DNA of 64,000 nt from Bactericera cockerelli. Lineage: Eukaryota > Arthropoda > Insecta > Hemiptera > Triozidae. Location of the stretch: NCBI GenBank assembly GCA_024516035.1, contig CM044967.1, positions 590,383 through 654,382 of the forward strand, in the 5' to 3' direction. The position numbers were made by a program, and so were the translations under genes. Positions 1 through 11,319 of this stretch are shown here, one piece after another. The number at the start of each line of letters is the position of its first letter. Position 1 is the stretch's first letter. The notes under the pieces were generated by a model. That model ran no database searches, was not told the DNA's origin, and was given only the letters and a program-made list of their open reading frames with translations.

Positions 1-979
1 TCAAGAACTGGACAGTTTTTTTTTAATATTGCCTGCAGCGCTTATAATAGTGACTTTAATGACTATTGACAGCATTTAATTTTATTGTGATGGTGGATAA
101 ACATTTGCTGCTTTCAAGGTGTATTCAAGGAGATGGACTTTCTAGACATATAAACCAATGACCTCTTATACAGCATAAATGGAACATAGAGAGATAGATC
201 TCAACCTATGAAGCAACTTTGCCCCAATCACAATGCATTGTGCTTGTAAACAAATAACAAGATCACAATCGCCAATAAAGAGGTGAAAATCTCGGATAAA
301 GCCATGACCTTATTTGTTCAACCGATTTAAATGAGTAGGATTCCTAATTGTAGTTATCTAAAGTGTAGAATTCAAAAATGACCTGTTTTTTCCAAAGGTA
401 GATAACCTGGAATGCTCCGAAGGTAATTGAGTGGTGTCGGTGATTTTCAAGCCCTTTAAATTCATTAAAAATCTAAGATTTTTCATCAAATTAAATTTAA
501 AAAATGTCATGGGGGCAAAAATAGCAGTTTTTGTCCAATATTGACCAAAATTTGTCAACAAATAGATTTTAATTTCCTGAAGTTGCTTGTTAAAAGTTTT
601 TTTAATACCTAAAAATCAGCAAATGCTGATCAATTCACTGTAAGAAAATGGGATATTTTAAGGGAATGGGACATTTCAAGAAAATGTGAAATTTCAAGAA
701 AATGGGGAATGGCACATCTTTATTGACAATTGTGAACTTGTTGTTTGTTTACAAATACATGTAATCAGGGTTGCTTCATATATTATGTTGAGATATTCAG
801 TACCCATGTTTAATAATTTTGGCCCACCTCTGCAATTGGTTGGGCAGCCTTGCTCTAGAATAAAACTACTTTAGAAGCAAACAAGCAGAAAGTCATAGCA
901 TAGAGCACTCACAATCAAAATGAAACACAACATAAATCAAGTCAGCAAGGGATGCAAGAATCAAAATTCATAAGGTTAC
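1..979. other. Intron of the RGS gene (left edge)
   Basis: This lies downstream, in gene orientation, of the last visible RGS exon. The next DEP-domain exon expected in this family was looked for on the minus strand and not seen, so it must lie left of the window. Nothing else recognisable is present; short open frames here lack splice signals or recognisable sequence. Confidence 0.5.
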
Positions 980-2308
980 CCTGGCTCTCAATATCAAGAT
1001 TTTTTGTCATCCACAGAATTAAGTCTTGTCCTGCAACACAGAGAGGGAATATAAGGTAGTTTAAAAGTTAAATAAATACAAAATCTTAAATTCAAATTTA
1101 TGTCCTGAACATACACTTCTTTATTAAAATAATAAAGTTTCAATGGCCTTCCTTATCACACAATCTACCTATAAGTTCTCTCAACATAACTTTAATGATA
1201 ATGTTCATGAGATGTGTCTAATAAAAGGTAGGAATAAAAATGAGACATGTCATTTTGATTATTTCTTATATTTTTTATATTATTATAAATAATTGTAGAA
1301 TTTGTAATCTTTTCTTTGCAAAAAAACTACATCTGTATTTCTATATACATATTTAAATGACAGTGCTTCTAATAATAATTCAACAACCTCTTGGGGGTGC
1401 TTAATATCCTTGAAAGGAGATACCTATAGATGTACTATCCATATTCAAGTTGCTTGCATTGGAATAAAATCATCAATTCTCTCTATAATAATTTTATGTT
1501 TTTTTTTCTATTTGATTAATCAATCTTATAAAATACAGTCCAATACTCTGTTTATCCTGCAAGAATGAGACTAAAGAGTCCCTTTACTCTCACAGTCTAT
1601 GTTGATTAATCAAAATAATAATATGATTACCTGAGTCAAAGGACTATTATTTAATATTTAAGTTCAAAATTTAATTTGAACTTGGACTTACCTGTAAATA
1701 CAGAAGGTATCTTAGACATGAAGCTCTTGACTGTCCTTACAGGAACCCCAGTAGTTTCATTCTGCATCTTGTCTATGATTGCCTCCATCTGAAATCATAA
1801 TATAGCAGATGGTTGTACAAAATTAAACAGATTTTTTTTCAACATCTGAGTTCAAGAGTGATTAATTTCAAAATCCTCTAAAAACAATGTCCATGCAAAT
1901 TATTGTAGATTTTTTTTTTCTTGTGAGCTTCATTGTTCAAGAGATAATATTTATATTACACTCTTTTTTAAATAAGATTTATTTAAAAAAGGGCAGTTAA
2001 TTTTATTTTCCATATCTTGATGTTTCAATGTTGATAGTTAAAACCATATTTAATGCAATATCTCTTTCATTTTTACAAGTTTTGTTAGAATCCCTTACTT
2101 TATTTTGAGAGTAGCGCATTACCAAAATTAAAAATATAGGAATACAAGATGTCTAAACAACACTTAAAAGTTATATATATTATACCTTTCTGTAAACTAA
2201 AGCATTTGGGGCTTCAGGTTCTTTTGGAGGCTGAGCAGGTGAGTACACGCTACAGCTTAAGCTATCACCTCTATGCCCACTGGCTTTGTCCATGTTCATT
2301 GTTACCAT
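980..2308 (-). CDS. R7-family regulator of G-protein signalling, N-terminal exons (partial)
   Basis: R7 RGS proteins (RGS6/7/9/11, worm EGL-10/EAT-16) speed GTP hydrolysis by Gi/o alpha subunits and work as complexes with Gbeta5 at membranes, mainly in neurons. Three minus-strand exons join in frame. Exon 2186-2308 holds 41 residues and ends with NALVYRK before a GT donor. Exon 1692-1788 runs from MEAIIDKMQ to [11 protein letters not shown] and ends in phase 1. Exon 980-1030 runs from GQDLILWM to NLDIESQ and also ends in phase 1. The segment VYRKM...[20 protein letters not shown]...DLI.W is the characteristic start of the R7 DEP domain. All junctions are AG/GT. The start at 2308 is the first in-frame ATG after a stop; 2299 and 2293 are alternatives. 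The rest of DEP and the GGL and RGS domains lie outside the window. Family assignment is firm; the paralogue is not determined. Confidence 0.88.
1031..1691. other. RGS intron
   Basis: This AT-rich intron separates the second and third visible exons of the R7 RGS gene. No repeats, RNA genes or conserved frames were recognised in it. Confidence 0.6.
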
Positions 2309-3388
2309 TTTCTTATAATTTCAAAAGAAATCACTTATATCATCTGGAATCAAAATAAAAATGTTCAAAATAGAAATTCAATTAATAAATTGACAGATTT
2401 TCCATTCTTTAACAAAATCGATCACTGACCTCTCTAAAATAATTATTGGTGGTTTGGCATGTTTTAAAAATTTCACTTCCTTTCTCAACTCTCTTTCAAA
2501 AAAAAAAAAATAATAATAATAATAAAACATTATTTCAGTGGTATTTTTTTTAGTGACTTTCTATAGAAAAAAAATATTAAAAGAAATCAAAACTAAATTT
2601 ACATTAACAACCTATACAAACATCAAAAACTTTAATGCTAAAATTTTGATTTGTTGTCTGACTCTTTGATTGGAATGTTTGACACTGTTTGAGTCATGAA
2701 TGGACCTCAAAGGGACCTCAAAGGGCAATTTTTGATTCAATCTAAAAATGAGAGAAAAATGCTGTGAAAGTTGGCTTCCTACCCTCTATGCATTTTATGA
2801 TACAATCTAATATAATATATTTAAAAATTCTTTCTTGATTTGGATTATTTGGTACATGAGAATGTTTCATGACAGTTAATTTGATGGTTGTGCCATTATA
2901 AAAATATACCAAGGTGGACTCTCCCAAAGTAATTTTCTCATTAGGTACCCAAAAATAACTTCAAATTCAACTTGGTATGCATAAGTTGTTGTTCTTTACA
3001 ATGACTACAAAACTATATTGATAAATCCTATCTAAAGATGAAAATCAAAGCCCGAGACTTTTTTCCTTGAATACAGTAAGTTCAATAGAATCAAAATCAT
3101 TACCTTAGCTATAATTGACAGAATATCTTGGACTGATCTNNNNNNNNNNNNNNNNNNNNNNNNNNNNNNNNNNNNNNNNNNNNNNNNNNNNNNNNNNNNN
3201 NNNNNNNNNNNNNNNNNNNNNNNNNNNNNNNNNNNNNNNCCTTGCCTTCTTGTCAACTTCCACTGAATAATGTTATTAATATTTTCACTATTCAATGAGT
3301 GAAGTAATTAAGTTAAGTCAAAGATTGGCAAATCATAAAAAAATCTATAAATCACAATAATGAATTACTCAAACTTGCCTTACTTGTC
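2309..3388. other. Intergenic or 5' leader region of RGS, with assembly gap
   Basis: AT-rich sequence upstream of the first RGS coding exon. It contains short homopolymers and the N gap. A separate 5' noncoding exon of RGS could lie here, but none can be assigned. No gene was seen. Confidence 0.5.
3140..3239. other. Assembly gap (100 N)
   Basis: Exactly 100 consecutive N. A round 100-base run is usually a placeholder for a scaffold join of unknown length, so distances across it may be wrong. Confidence 0.99.
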
Positions 3389-3552
3389 TGTCCCGGTAGC
3401 TTAGTGGTAAAGGTGATAGACACTCTGTGAATCTAGAGATTCCAGATGTTGTGGGTTTGAAACCCAGCCAGCACATGACAAGTTATCCTCCCATTTGTAA
3501 TTTTTTTATCACATAATTATGCATCTTGGGCTTACTGTTGGAGTAATGAGAC
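3389..3552 (+). repeat. tRNA-derived SINE, family 1
   Basis: A tRNA-like head begins GTCCCGGTAGCTTAGTGGT (A box) and has a B-box-like GGGTTTGAAACCC about 60 bases later. The tRNA-unrelated body carries CTCCCATTTGTAA and CTTGGGCTTACTGTTGGAGTAATG. The same unit recurs inverted at 42845-43008, which shows that it is an interspersed repeat and not a working tRNA gene. Confidence 0.8.
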
Positions 3553-4955
3553 TTTAACCTAATAATTAAGACAATATATTGTTACCAATCTATGTCCTGA
3601 CCATGCTGGTGGAAGTTGATTAAATTTAGTAATTGGATGAGAACTGGTGTATTCAAAGTGTCTTCTCCTCTGCCTAGGTTTAATGCACATCATATACAGG
3701 GTGTTCATAATGTCCCACCTCACCCCCCATATCTCAAGAACAGCTGAAAATATAGAAAAATGCAAAAAGTCATAATCCTTAATTTTTTGGGGGATTAAGT
3801 TTCAGCAAAGAAAATTTGCCTACACTGCCCCAGTCAGGCTGGACATAGACCAACTTTAAAATCTTAAATGGGATGGTATGTCTTGTGGCATATTATTTTA
3901 AACGCCTCATTAAATAAAGTTCATTGCAACAAATTACAGTGAACTACGACATACTGTTCTAGAGAAATACGGTTAGCCATCTTGGCTAATATCCCTTTGT
4001 TCTGACATATAACTTGTTAACCTTAAGTTTCTGAAGGATTAAGTTTGTTGATATTTACTCCTTTTATTGAGACCTTTTGAACAAGGTATAACTCAACCTA
4101 TTCTGTTGATGTTAGTTTCTGGTTGTTTCATCAGCCAGCAGGATGACCAGCCAAAAAGAGTTTTAACTGAAAAACATATCGAGCTATTGCCAACTTAAAA
4201 CTGCTATTCCAAACCAAACCTGGCACACATTTCTGAACAATTTGATACTTATTTGATACAGGACCAACTAAGAGGATTTAGTGAGGGGAGGTTGCGTATC
4301 CTATACCCTGCGGGCTTTTCAGATGAAGTCAACAAATATATTGGGAAATTTCTCCTACTTTCATGTTCAGGTCAAAGCATGGCTGCCTTAAATGTCTGAA
4401 ATGCGCGAAAATTTATTTATTTAATTTCAGTTTTTTCCTTCCTTTAATTACTATAAATTTGAGTTTTGGAAGAATTTGTGCAACCATACACTACACAAAA
4501 TACCATTTTTAATAAATAAAAAAATTAGACACAAAACTATTCATTTCAATTAAAAAAAAAAAAAATAAATTTAACTTAGAGTGGCAAGAGCTGAATTCAC
4601 AATGGTGGATGGCTGCCATACTTTGACTTGTCACTTTTAAACATAATTATTTTCTGTACCTTAATCTCTCGCATCAGCTGATCACAGATTGTTCTTATTT
4701 CTCCTCCAATCTTAACCCGACATTTTCGATGGATTGAGATTGAAATTGAAAATCACCATTTTGAAATCAATTTGACTTTGAGGTTGACCTTCTGCAAATC
4801 TTAATATTTGTTTATGTTTTCTGTATTTTCATGCTCTGTTGTTGTTTTCATTTTCCAAATATTTATTGAATTTCCATTAATAATTATTTGGTTTTAGTGT
4901 TTGTATAGAATTTTATAAACCTGCTAACCTGCCTGTCTCTTGAAGCAGTGTCACA
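3553..4955. other. Intergenic region between RGS and the Myb-like gene
   Basis: This separates two divergently transcribed genes. From about 3697 there is a one-ended fragment starting TACAGGGTGTTCATAATG, the same terminal motif as the palindromic elements elsewhere, with no matching opposite end recognised. The Myb-like promoter should lie near the right end; no TATA/Inr pair stood out. Confidence 0.4.
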
Positions 4956-7900
4956 ATGGACCCTCATAAAAATGGTAAGTCTTTTGATGGAATGTCAAGC
5001 TGTCTCTAAATTACAAGCTTCATCTTGTGATTTGGAGACAGCTTGATATTAAAAAAAAAAACTGAAAATTTATAAATCTCCTTACTCACTTTAACCTAAA
5101 GCCAGAATCACAAGACTTCAAACCAAATAATGACATTTTTAACTTTGACCTTTGAAATTTTTGACTTTCGGAAAATTTCCCTTCTAAAACACAAAGAAAG
5201 CTGTATTAAAAAAAATGAAACATGTCAGCAATGAAAGTTAAAAAAATAATTTTTGGGTTATTTACAACATGATTAACTTTACAAGATAATTAACATTGAA
5301 GATTCTGAGAAATCAAGAGAGTACCTAAAAATTGATCTTTTGTGCACACCTGATTCAATCTCCTGAACACAAGGACAGGAAACATACCTCATCTTGGCCA
5401 AAAATTACAGTTAGAGTTTGCTGTGGATTCTCAAAAATTACCTTTAAAGTCAATAATTTTTCACTTAAATTTTATTTTGTAGCAATGAAACAGGAGCTAC
5501 TGTAGATGCTTGTGGTCTGTGTTGTAGTCAGACCATCCCATTGTGTGCCTCCCCTCTGATGGGTGAGAAGTGACAATACTTCCAATTTGAGTGCTGGGTG
5601 AACACCAGTGCACCGGAAGGTATCCCTTACAAACAACTGTAACCAAATTTGACTACAAATTTTTGTTGGTGCAGGGGTTTGAACCTGGGACCTTCTGCAT
5701 GGCAAGCGAGTGCTTAATCACTGATTTATATGCATTAATTATGATTTTTTTTTTATCAATCTAATCTAGTTCTTTCTTCTTATTCTTTCCAGAAGAACTC
5801 ATTGATGATCCTGAACCATGTGAAATCAGGGATTCAGTGGGATCAATATCAAATTTTGAAGGCGAGTTTTTGTTTATGAAATAACTAAATAGACCAGGGT
5901 GACTACTTTCTACAAATTAAAATACATGTAGTTGATCAAACTACATAGATATATGTTTTTTTTTTTAATATGATGTAGTTGATCAAATCTACCAGAAATA
6001 CAGGGTGTCCCACCAAACTTGGACACCTCAAATTACTCGGCCCCTGAAAGAGTTTTTGAAAAATAAAAAAATCTAGGGTACATGTGCGAATTATGCGGTT
6101 TCTAAAGTCAGAAATTGAGGTGTCAACTTTCGATTTTTAAATGGATCGACCTGAATTTTATTTGATAATTTTACTTCTAAATGATTCCTGAGTACTTTTT
6201 TAAACAATGTAGAAAAGAATGTGTTTGTGTAATGAATACACGCACTTTCAATTGGCATCAAAAAATTTTATACAGGGTGGTTCACAAGTGAAATAATGAC
6301 TTGATTTTTTTTAAAACCGAGTTTCTTTAATTTTTTATTTAGGATTAATAATTCTCGTCTAATTTTACACATTTTTCGTTAGTCATATCGAAAAACAAAA
6401 CTAAAGTGTTGTACAGGGTGAGACATAATTTTTTTGTAACACCCTGTATATGGGCAGTCAAAGAGACGCAAAATTAAATATAAAGACTAAATATGCAAGA
6501 AAAACTTTGATTTTTAATTAAACTAAAAAGTTATGGTTTTTTAACTAATATTGTCGCATGGACCACCCTGTAGATATTTTCTTAAACTATCATCTAGGTA
6601 CTCTAAGTTGTATAAAATTCAACGAACACTTCGAATCGTGTGGGAAAAACAAGTAAAAAACACGAATTTCAAGCCATCTTCGATTTTTTGTCCACACTGA
6701 ATGATTTTAAAACTTGAAATAAAAAGTAGGTAGGTGTAGACACAAAATTGAGCATGGCTTTTTGAATTCATTTTTTTTCTTTCAGATTTGGACTCCTCGT
6801 TGAATTTTAGACAGTTTCGACTACCCATATGATGGTTTAAGAAAATATCTACAGGGTGGTCCATGCGACAATATTAGTTAAAACACCATAACTTTTTAGT
6901 TTAATTAAAAATCAAAGTTTTTCTTGCATATTTAGTCTTTATATTTAATTTTGCGTCTCTTTGACTGCCCATATACAGGGTGTTACAAAAAAATTATGTC
7001 TCACCCTGTACAACACTTTAGTTTTGTTTTTCGATATGACTAACGAAAAATGTGTAAAATTAGACGAGAATTATTAATCCGAAATAAAAAATTAAAAAAA
7101 CTCGGTTTTTAAAAAAAATTAAGTCATTATTTCACTTGTGAACCACCCTGTATAAAAATTTTTGATGCCAATTGAAAGTGCGTGTATTCATTACACAAAC
7201 ACATTCTTTTCTTGTTATCGAAAAAATTAACCGAACTTGAGTTATTGAAGATTTAGAAAAAAAAATTGGTCGAAAAAAAACCACCCTGTATGTAATATTT
7301 TTGTTTAAAAAAGTACTCAGGAATCATTTAGAAGTAAAATTATCAAATAAAATTCAGGTCGATCCATTTAAAAATCGAAAGTTGACACCTCAATTTTTGA
7401 CTTTTGAACCATCCTGTATAATTTTTTTTCATAACTGAAACCGCATAATTAACACATGTACCCTAGATTTTTTTATTTTTCAAAAACTCTTTCAGGGGCC
7501 GAGTAATTTGAGGTGTCCAAGTTTGGTGGGACACCCTGTATAAAAAAAATACACTATGTTATGCAGTAAATTAATCTAAAACCATTTGAATTATGTGTAA
7601 TAAATTATTTTACTTCCGAGAAATTTCTAATATTAGAAATCGGAAGTATTGTGTTCGTTTTTGTAAAAAAAAATATTTTTTTGCTCCGATTTCAATTTTT
7701 TTCAGATTTCTGGACGTTTCATAACCTTCTGAGCAAATTTGGTTTTGTGTCTGTCTGTCGGTCTGTCGGTCTGTCGTTCTGTCGGTCTGTTAAAACGATT
7801 CCTTGTAACGCGCAAATCTCGGAAACTACTCGACCGATTTTGATGAAATTTTGCACACATCTAGGAGACATTCTGTAGATGGTCCCATTTTAAATTCATC

Positions 7901-9619
7901 GAATTCGTACTAGCGGTTCTTGGTGAAAGAGCCCATGCGCCTGACCACTAACTTTTTACTTAAACGCTTATATCTCGTGAACGGTACACCCGATTTTAAT
8001 GAAATTTTGTGTGTGTATGCATATAATTGTTTTACATAGGCTATTTATATATTTTTTTTAATTAATTATAATTAGACTCTGATATTTAAGAAAATCCGAA
8101 ATTTTGGACAAAAAAGTCAAAAAATAAGGACCACGACTTGCCGACACAGAAATTTTTGTGGAATCTAGAATGTAGAAAAAACGATTTTCTACCATATAAA
8201 ACAAATTTGAAGAAAATCGGTGCAGTCGTTTTGGAGATACAAGTAATTTAGTATAAAATCTCAAAATTGGCACGTGTTAACAATGTGAAACAATCACGAG
8301 GAAGTATAGAGTCCATAATTGGCAGTGTTTTTTTCTTTGTTTCAGACTCTCAAGACTCTCCAAGACAAGTCCAAATAAATTATTGGGCTTCCACATCTGG
8401 ACAACATCCTGGGGACACAACTTGCCGTCTCATAGGATTGAGAGATGAGTTTGAGAGGATCTTTGCGGACAAAAGATCTACAACAAGGGGAGCTTGGCAG
8501 AAGGTGGCACAGAAACTGGCAGATGAGGGAATTCCTGTTCCTAGCTCCTCTCTGAAAGATGCTGGAGAAAAGTGTCATAACAAGTGGAAGAACCTCATGA
8601 GAATTTACCGGGACCATGCAAAATATTTGAAGTCTACGGGGAAAGGGTTTCGCCCTGAACCCAAATACTTCAAAGAAATGCATGAGGTCGTGGGAGATTT
8701 TCATGATGTGAATCCTCCATTTGAGCTTGACAGCTCCTCTCCAGTATCTATCTCTTCTTCCCTTGAACCTGTTTCCTCTAATACCATAAGGCCACTTCCT
8801 AATCTTGAATCTCCAGTCTCTTCTAATCCTATGATTTCTCCTCTCTCTTCAAGATCCACTACTAGAACATTAAGAATACCCTACTCCCTTTTACAATCCT
8901 CCATACTACTCTCATCCCCCCATCCAACTACTACCAATCCACCCTCATCATCTCTCATCTCATCCCCCCGTCCACCCTCATCATTTCTCCTCTCATCCCC
9001 CCGCCCACCCTCATCATCTCTCCTCTCTCTCCTCTCATCCCCCCTTCCACCCTCATCATCTCTCCTCTCATCCCCCCTTCCACCCTCATCATCTCTCCTC
9101 TCATCCCCCCTTCCACCCTCATCATCTCTCCTCTCATCCCCTCGTCCACCCTCATCATCTCTCCTCTCATCCCCCCTTCCACCCTCATCATCTCTCCTCT
9201 CATCCCCCTTTCCACCCTCATCATCTCTCCTCTCATCCTCTACATCCAGGCCCCGTCCTTCTTTCATTCTTTCATCCAGCCCTCTTGCTCGTGTTGTGCC
9301 TTCTGACCCAACTTCAAGCCACGAAAACCCAAGGAGATCAACAAAGTCCAGAAAACTGGACCAAATTCTCACCAAACTTGATGAGGCCCTTGTAAACTTA
9401 AGAGAGTACCAAAATAGACACATCAGTATAATGGAAAAAATGGTGGAAAGAGAGGTAGAAGCCAGACGAAGAGAAGAAGAGAGAAGCCAGAGGGAAGAAG
9501 AAAGAAACGAGAGGAATAGAGAGTTCCATCAAAGAATTATAGAAAGAATGATGGAGAATCAAGAGAAACTTTTAAAACTATTAGAAAAGAGGAGAGATCG
9601 CTCCAGATCTCCAGTGTAG
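4956..9619 (+). CDS. Myb/SANT-like (trihelix-type) DNA-binding protein with Ser/Pro repeats and coiled coil
   Basis: Model of three exons: 4956-4974 (MDPHKN plus one base, donor GTAAGT), 5793-5861 (phase 1 at both ends, GC donor GCGAGT) and 8346-9619. They join in one frame to a 453-residue protein. Residues about 56-145 form a Myb/SANT-like helical domain (LRDEFERIFADKR, GAWQKVAQKLADEG, CHNKWKNLMRIYRDH), the type found in MSANTD-like nuclear proteins and in partner proteins of Harbinger transposons. About 217-328 is a Ser/Pro/Leu tract built from an 11-residue repeat. About 368-443 is a charged coiled coil (EREVEARRREEERSQREEER), probably for oligomerisation, ending RDRSRSPV. DNA binding and nuclear location are inferred from the family. 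The open frame continues upstream to 8267, but that part is repeat sequence and the AG at 8344-8345 is taken as the acceptor. The non-canonical GC donor is the weakest part of the model. Confidence 0.75.
5478..5735 (-). repeat. tRNA-derived SINE, family 8
   Basis: On the minus strand, a tRNA-like head (GTGATTAAGCACTCG, B box AGGTTCAAACCCC) is followed by a body with ACTTCTCACCCATCAGAGG and CACAGACCACAAGC. The body matches 15005-15180, where part of the head is deleted. It lies in intron 1 of the Myb-like gene, in antisense orientation. Confidence 0.75.
6001..7538. mobile_element. Long palindromic (fold-back) element P1, CAGGGTG ends, TA duplication
   Basis: The element begins CAGGGTGTCCCACCAAACTT and ends with its reverse complement, TTGGTGGGACACCCTG, with TA on both sides. 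The two arms match inverted over most of their length, apart from an insertion/deletion of roughly 100 bases near 7210-7310 and an unmatched centre of about 200 bases. CAGGGTG/CACCCTG blocks recur inside both arms (for example near 6273, 6414, 6563, 6854, 6977), as if built by repeated insertion of related ends. No transposase frame is present, so it is non-autonomous. TA duplication and small size fit mariner/Tc1-like MITEs by inference. It fills most of intron 2 of the Myb-like gene. Confidence 0.85.
7608..8333. repeat. Hairpin-ended repeat with CTGT microsatellite, type A
   Basis: It starts TTTTACTTCCGAGAAATTTC, which folds back onto GAAATCGGAAGT nearby. A run of GTCTGTCGGTCTGTC follows at about 7748-7792, then CGCAAATCTCGGAAACTACT. 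It ends near CATAATTGGCAGTGTTTTT. A second copy lies at 40489-41036 and fragments at 33929-34030 and 59640-59780. No protein is encoded. The right end reaches the splice acceptor of the Myb-like gene's last exon. Confidence 0.75.
8960..9232 (+). repeat. 33-bp coding minisatellite (11-residue repeat)
   Basis: Eight units encode SSPxPPSSSLL (x is R, L or F), all in frame, and one unit carries an extra 9 bases (SLL). The nearly identical nucleotide sequence suggests recent slippage expansion, and length variation between individuals is likely. It lies in the Ser/Pro linker of the Myb-like protein between the DNA-binding domain and the coiled coil. Confidence 0.95.
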
Positions 9620-9756
9620 ATTGTAAATATTTTTTGTCTATATTTGGTATTCTCTTTGTTTTTGTTTTGTATATAAAAAAAACTATCCTATGTATTTCTT
9701 ATATACTTCTATTTTCATACCTTCAATATTGTACCTTTCTACCATCTTAATCTATC

Positions 9757-9762
9757 AATAAA
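9757..9762 (+). other. Polyadenylation signal of the Myb-like gene
   Basis: AATAAA lies about 140 bases after the stop codon at 9617-9619; a second cluster of AATAAA motifs follows near 9798-9812. This agrees with the last exon ending here. Confidence 0.6.
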
Positions 9763-9966
9763 TTGTAAAATGTCTAGAAAATAAGGAGACATTGTAATAA
9801 ATAAATAAAAATAAAACTAATTATATTTTATATTTCTTAAATTTAAAAGCATTTTTTTCCTTTTCCTTTAAGAAGCAGGTAGCAGCTGGCTTGCTTGTTT
9901 CAAGATAAGTCTTTTCCTGACTCTATCTAAGATGTAAGCTTTTCTATTCAAACATCTATATAGGTA

Positions 9967-10205
9967 CACTAGCGGGCTGTCGGCCGCTTTGCGGGCCGAG
10001 GCATGGCCGTGAAAGCAAAAAATCCTTTTTCGCCAATGGCAGGTGTTGTAGTGGGAATTTCGAAAAATCCCGTCTTATTGCACATATAGACTATAAGACA
10101 AAGCTACCTACCAAATTTCAGCTTCCTAGGACTTCTTACCAGTTCGGAGAAACAGTGATGAATCAGTGAGTGAGTCAGTCAGTGAAACTCTCTTTTATAA
10201 GTATA
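9967..10205. repeat. Interspersed repeat, type C (GC-rich hairpin head)
   Basis: It begins CACTAGCGGGCTGTCGGCCG, which folds as a GC-rich hairpin with CGGGCCGA. Copies of an AGTGAGTCAGT motif lie near the end, which reads CTTTTATAAGTATAGATT. Similar heads occur at 40206 and 51347. No coding frame was seen; the class is not determined. Confidence 0.55.
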
Positions 10206-11315
10206 GATTGAAAGAATACTATTGATAATGAGACCCTACGCAGTGGAGATAGTAAAAAGTATGACCTCATTTGTGTCAGATTACAACCAACTTTTATACT
10301 AATCATCTCAATTTTACCTTTGTGCCCACACTTCAGCATAGATATTAGGTCGGGAATCGTCTTCCCGTCTTGAAATTTCTATCCCTGCTCTGAAGCTCTC
10401 TTTCAAACTACTTTCTCCTTCGGACTGACAGAGAATTATTGAGAATAGTGGGTCTAATTTCCTCTCTGTTCGTTTCTGTCGAAATTTCATTTCTCTTTCT
10501 TTTTCTCGAGTCATAAGTTCATAAATATCAGCTCTACTCTTAACCTAGGCACTTATTAATTCTAATTCCATTTTAAGTAATTTGGTACGATCTAGGCTGA
10601 AATACTGATGCTGACTAAAAGATAATTTGTTTACAAAACATCCACCTGCTTCCTTGGAGGAAAACATGTTTCTCGAACTGCCCGCTCCCTGGGCGGGTTT
10701 ACGAAAGCTCGTCAAAACAGGTAGTTGCCTACAACTTTCGTGTCAATATTTATCAAGTCTCAGAAGAGCGCGAAATATTTTCAAATCGTGCTACGTAAAC
10801 AATCCATTTCTTTTAGTTTATTAAAATCTCGCCAGAGCGCGTCGAGGCGTACAAAAAAATCCGGGGTCCCCCAACACCAGTTCTAATCTACAGATTGAGA
10901 TTACACAGAAAATGCAATTTTTGTTTACATTTTTTTAACTCCAGCACTTGGACTTTTTACCAAGTGAGAATAATCAATCACATGGTAGTTGGCCAGATAG
11001 TTGGCTAGTTTAGGGTATTGTTCTTAAAATTCACCCCTTAACATAAGGAAATTATTTGTAGAGCATCTGTCTGAGAATCCGTTGACAATTTAGGTACCTA
11101 CCTCTGGTTTGTTTTAAAATTAAAACTTTCCATCTATGATCTTCGTTTGCAAATGAGATATCATTTTTGTTTGACCTGAGAATGTGTATAGAAAGAAAGT
11201 GATGGCCCTGGGCCTTTATGAAAATAGAGCCGGAATGGTTGTGTTTTATTGCTGAACTTTTTTTTTTGTTCATTTAAATAAAATATAGTATTGTCTGACC
11301 TTCATTCTCTTGCAG
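10206..11315. other. Upstream region of MRPL42
   Basis: This probably contains the promoter and a noncoding first exon of MRPL42, since a good acceptor (TTCATTCTCTTGCAG) stands just before the start codon. The stretch 10640-10870 is relatively CpG-rich (GCGCGAAATA, AGAGCGCGTCGAGGCG), which suits a housekeeping promoter. No exon can be placed with confidence. Confidence 0.35.
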
Positions 11316-11319
11316 AACC

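Noticed and set aside
8342..9423. Minus-strand open frames opposite the Myb-like exon (Arg/Glu/Gly repeats)
   Set aside because: They are shadows of the 33-bp repeat on the coding strand; the plus frame has a domain, a coiled coil and splice signals.
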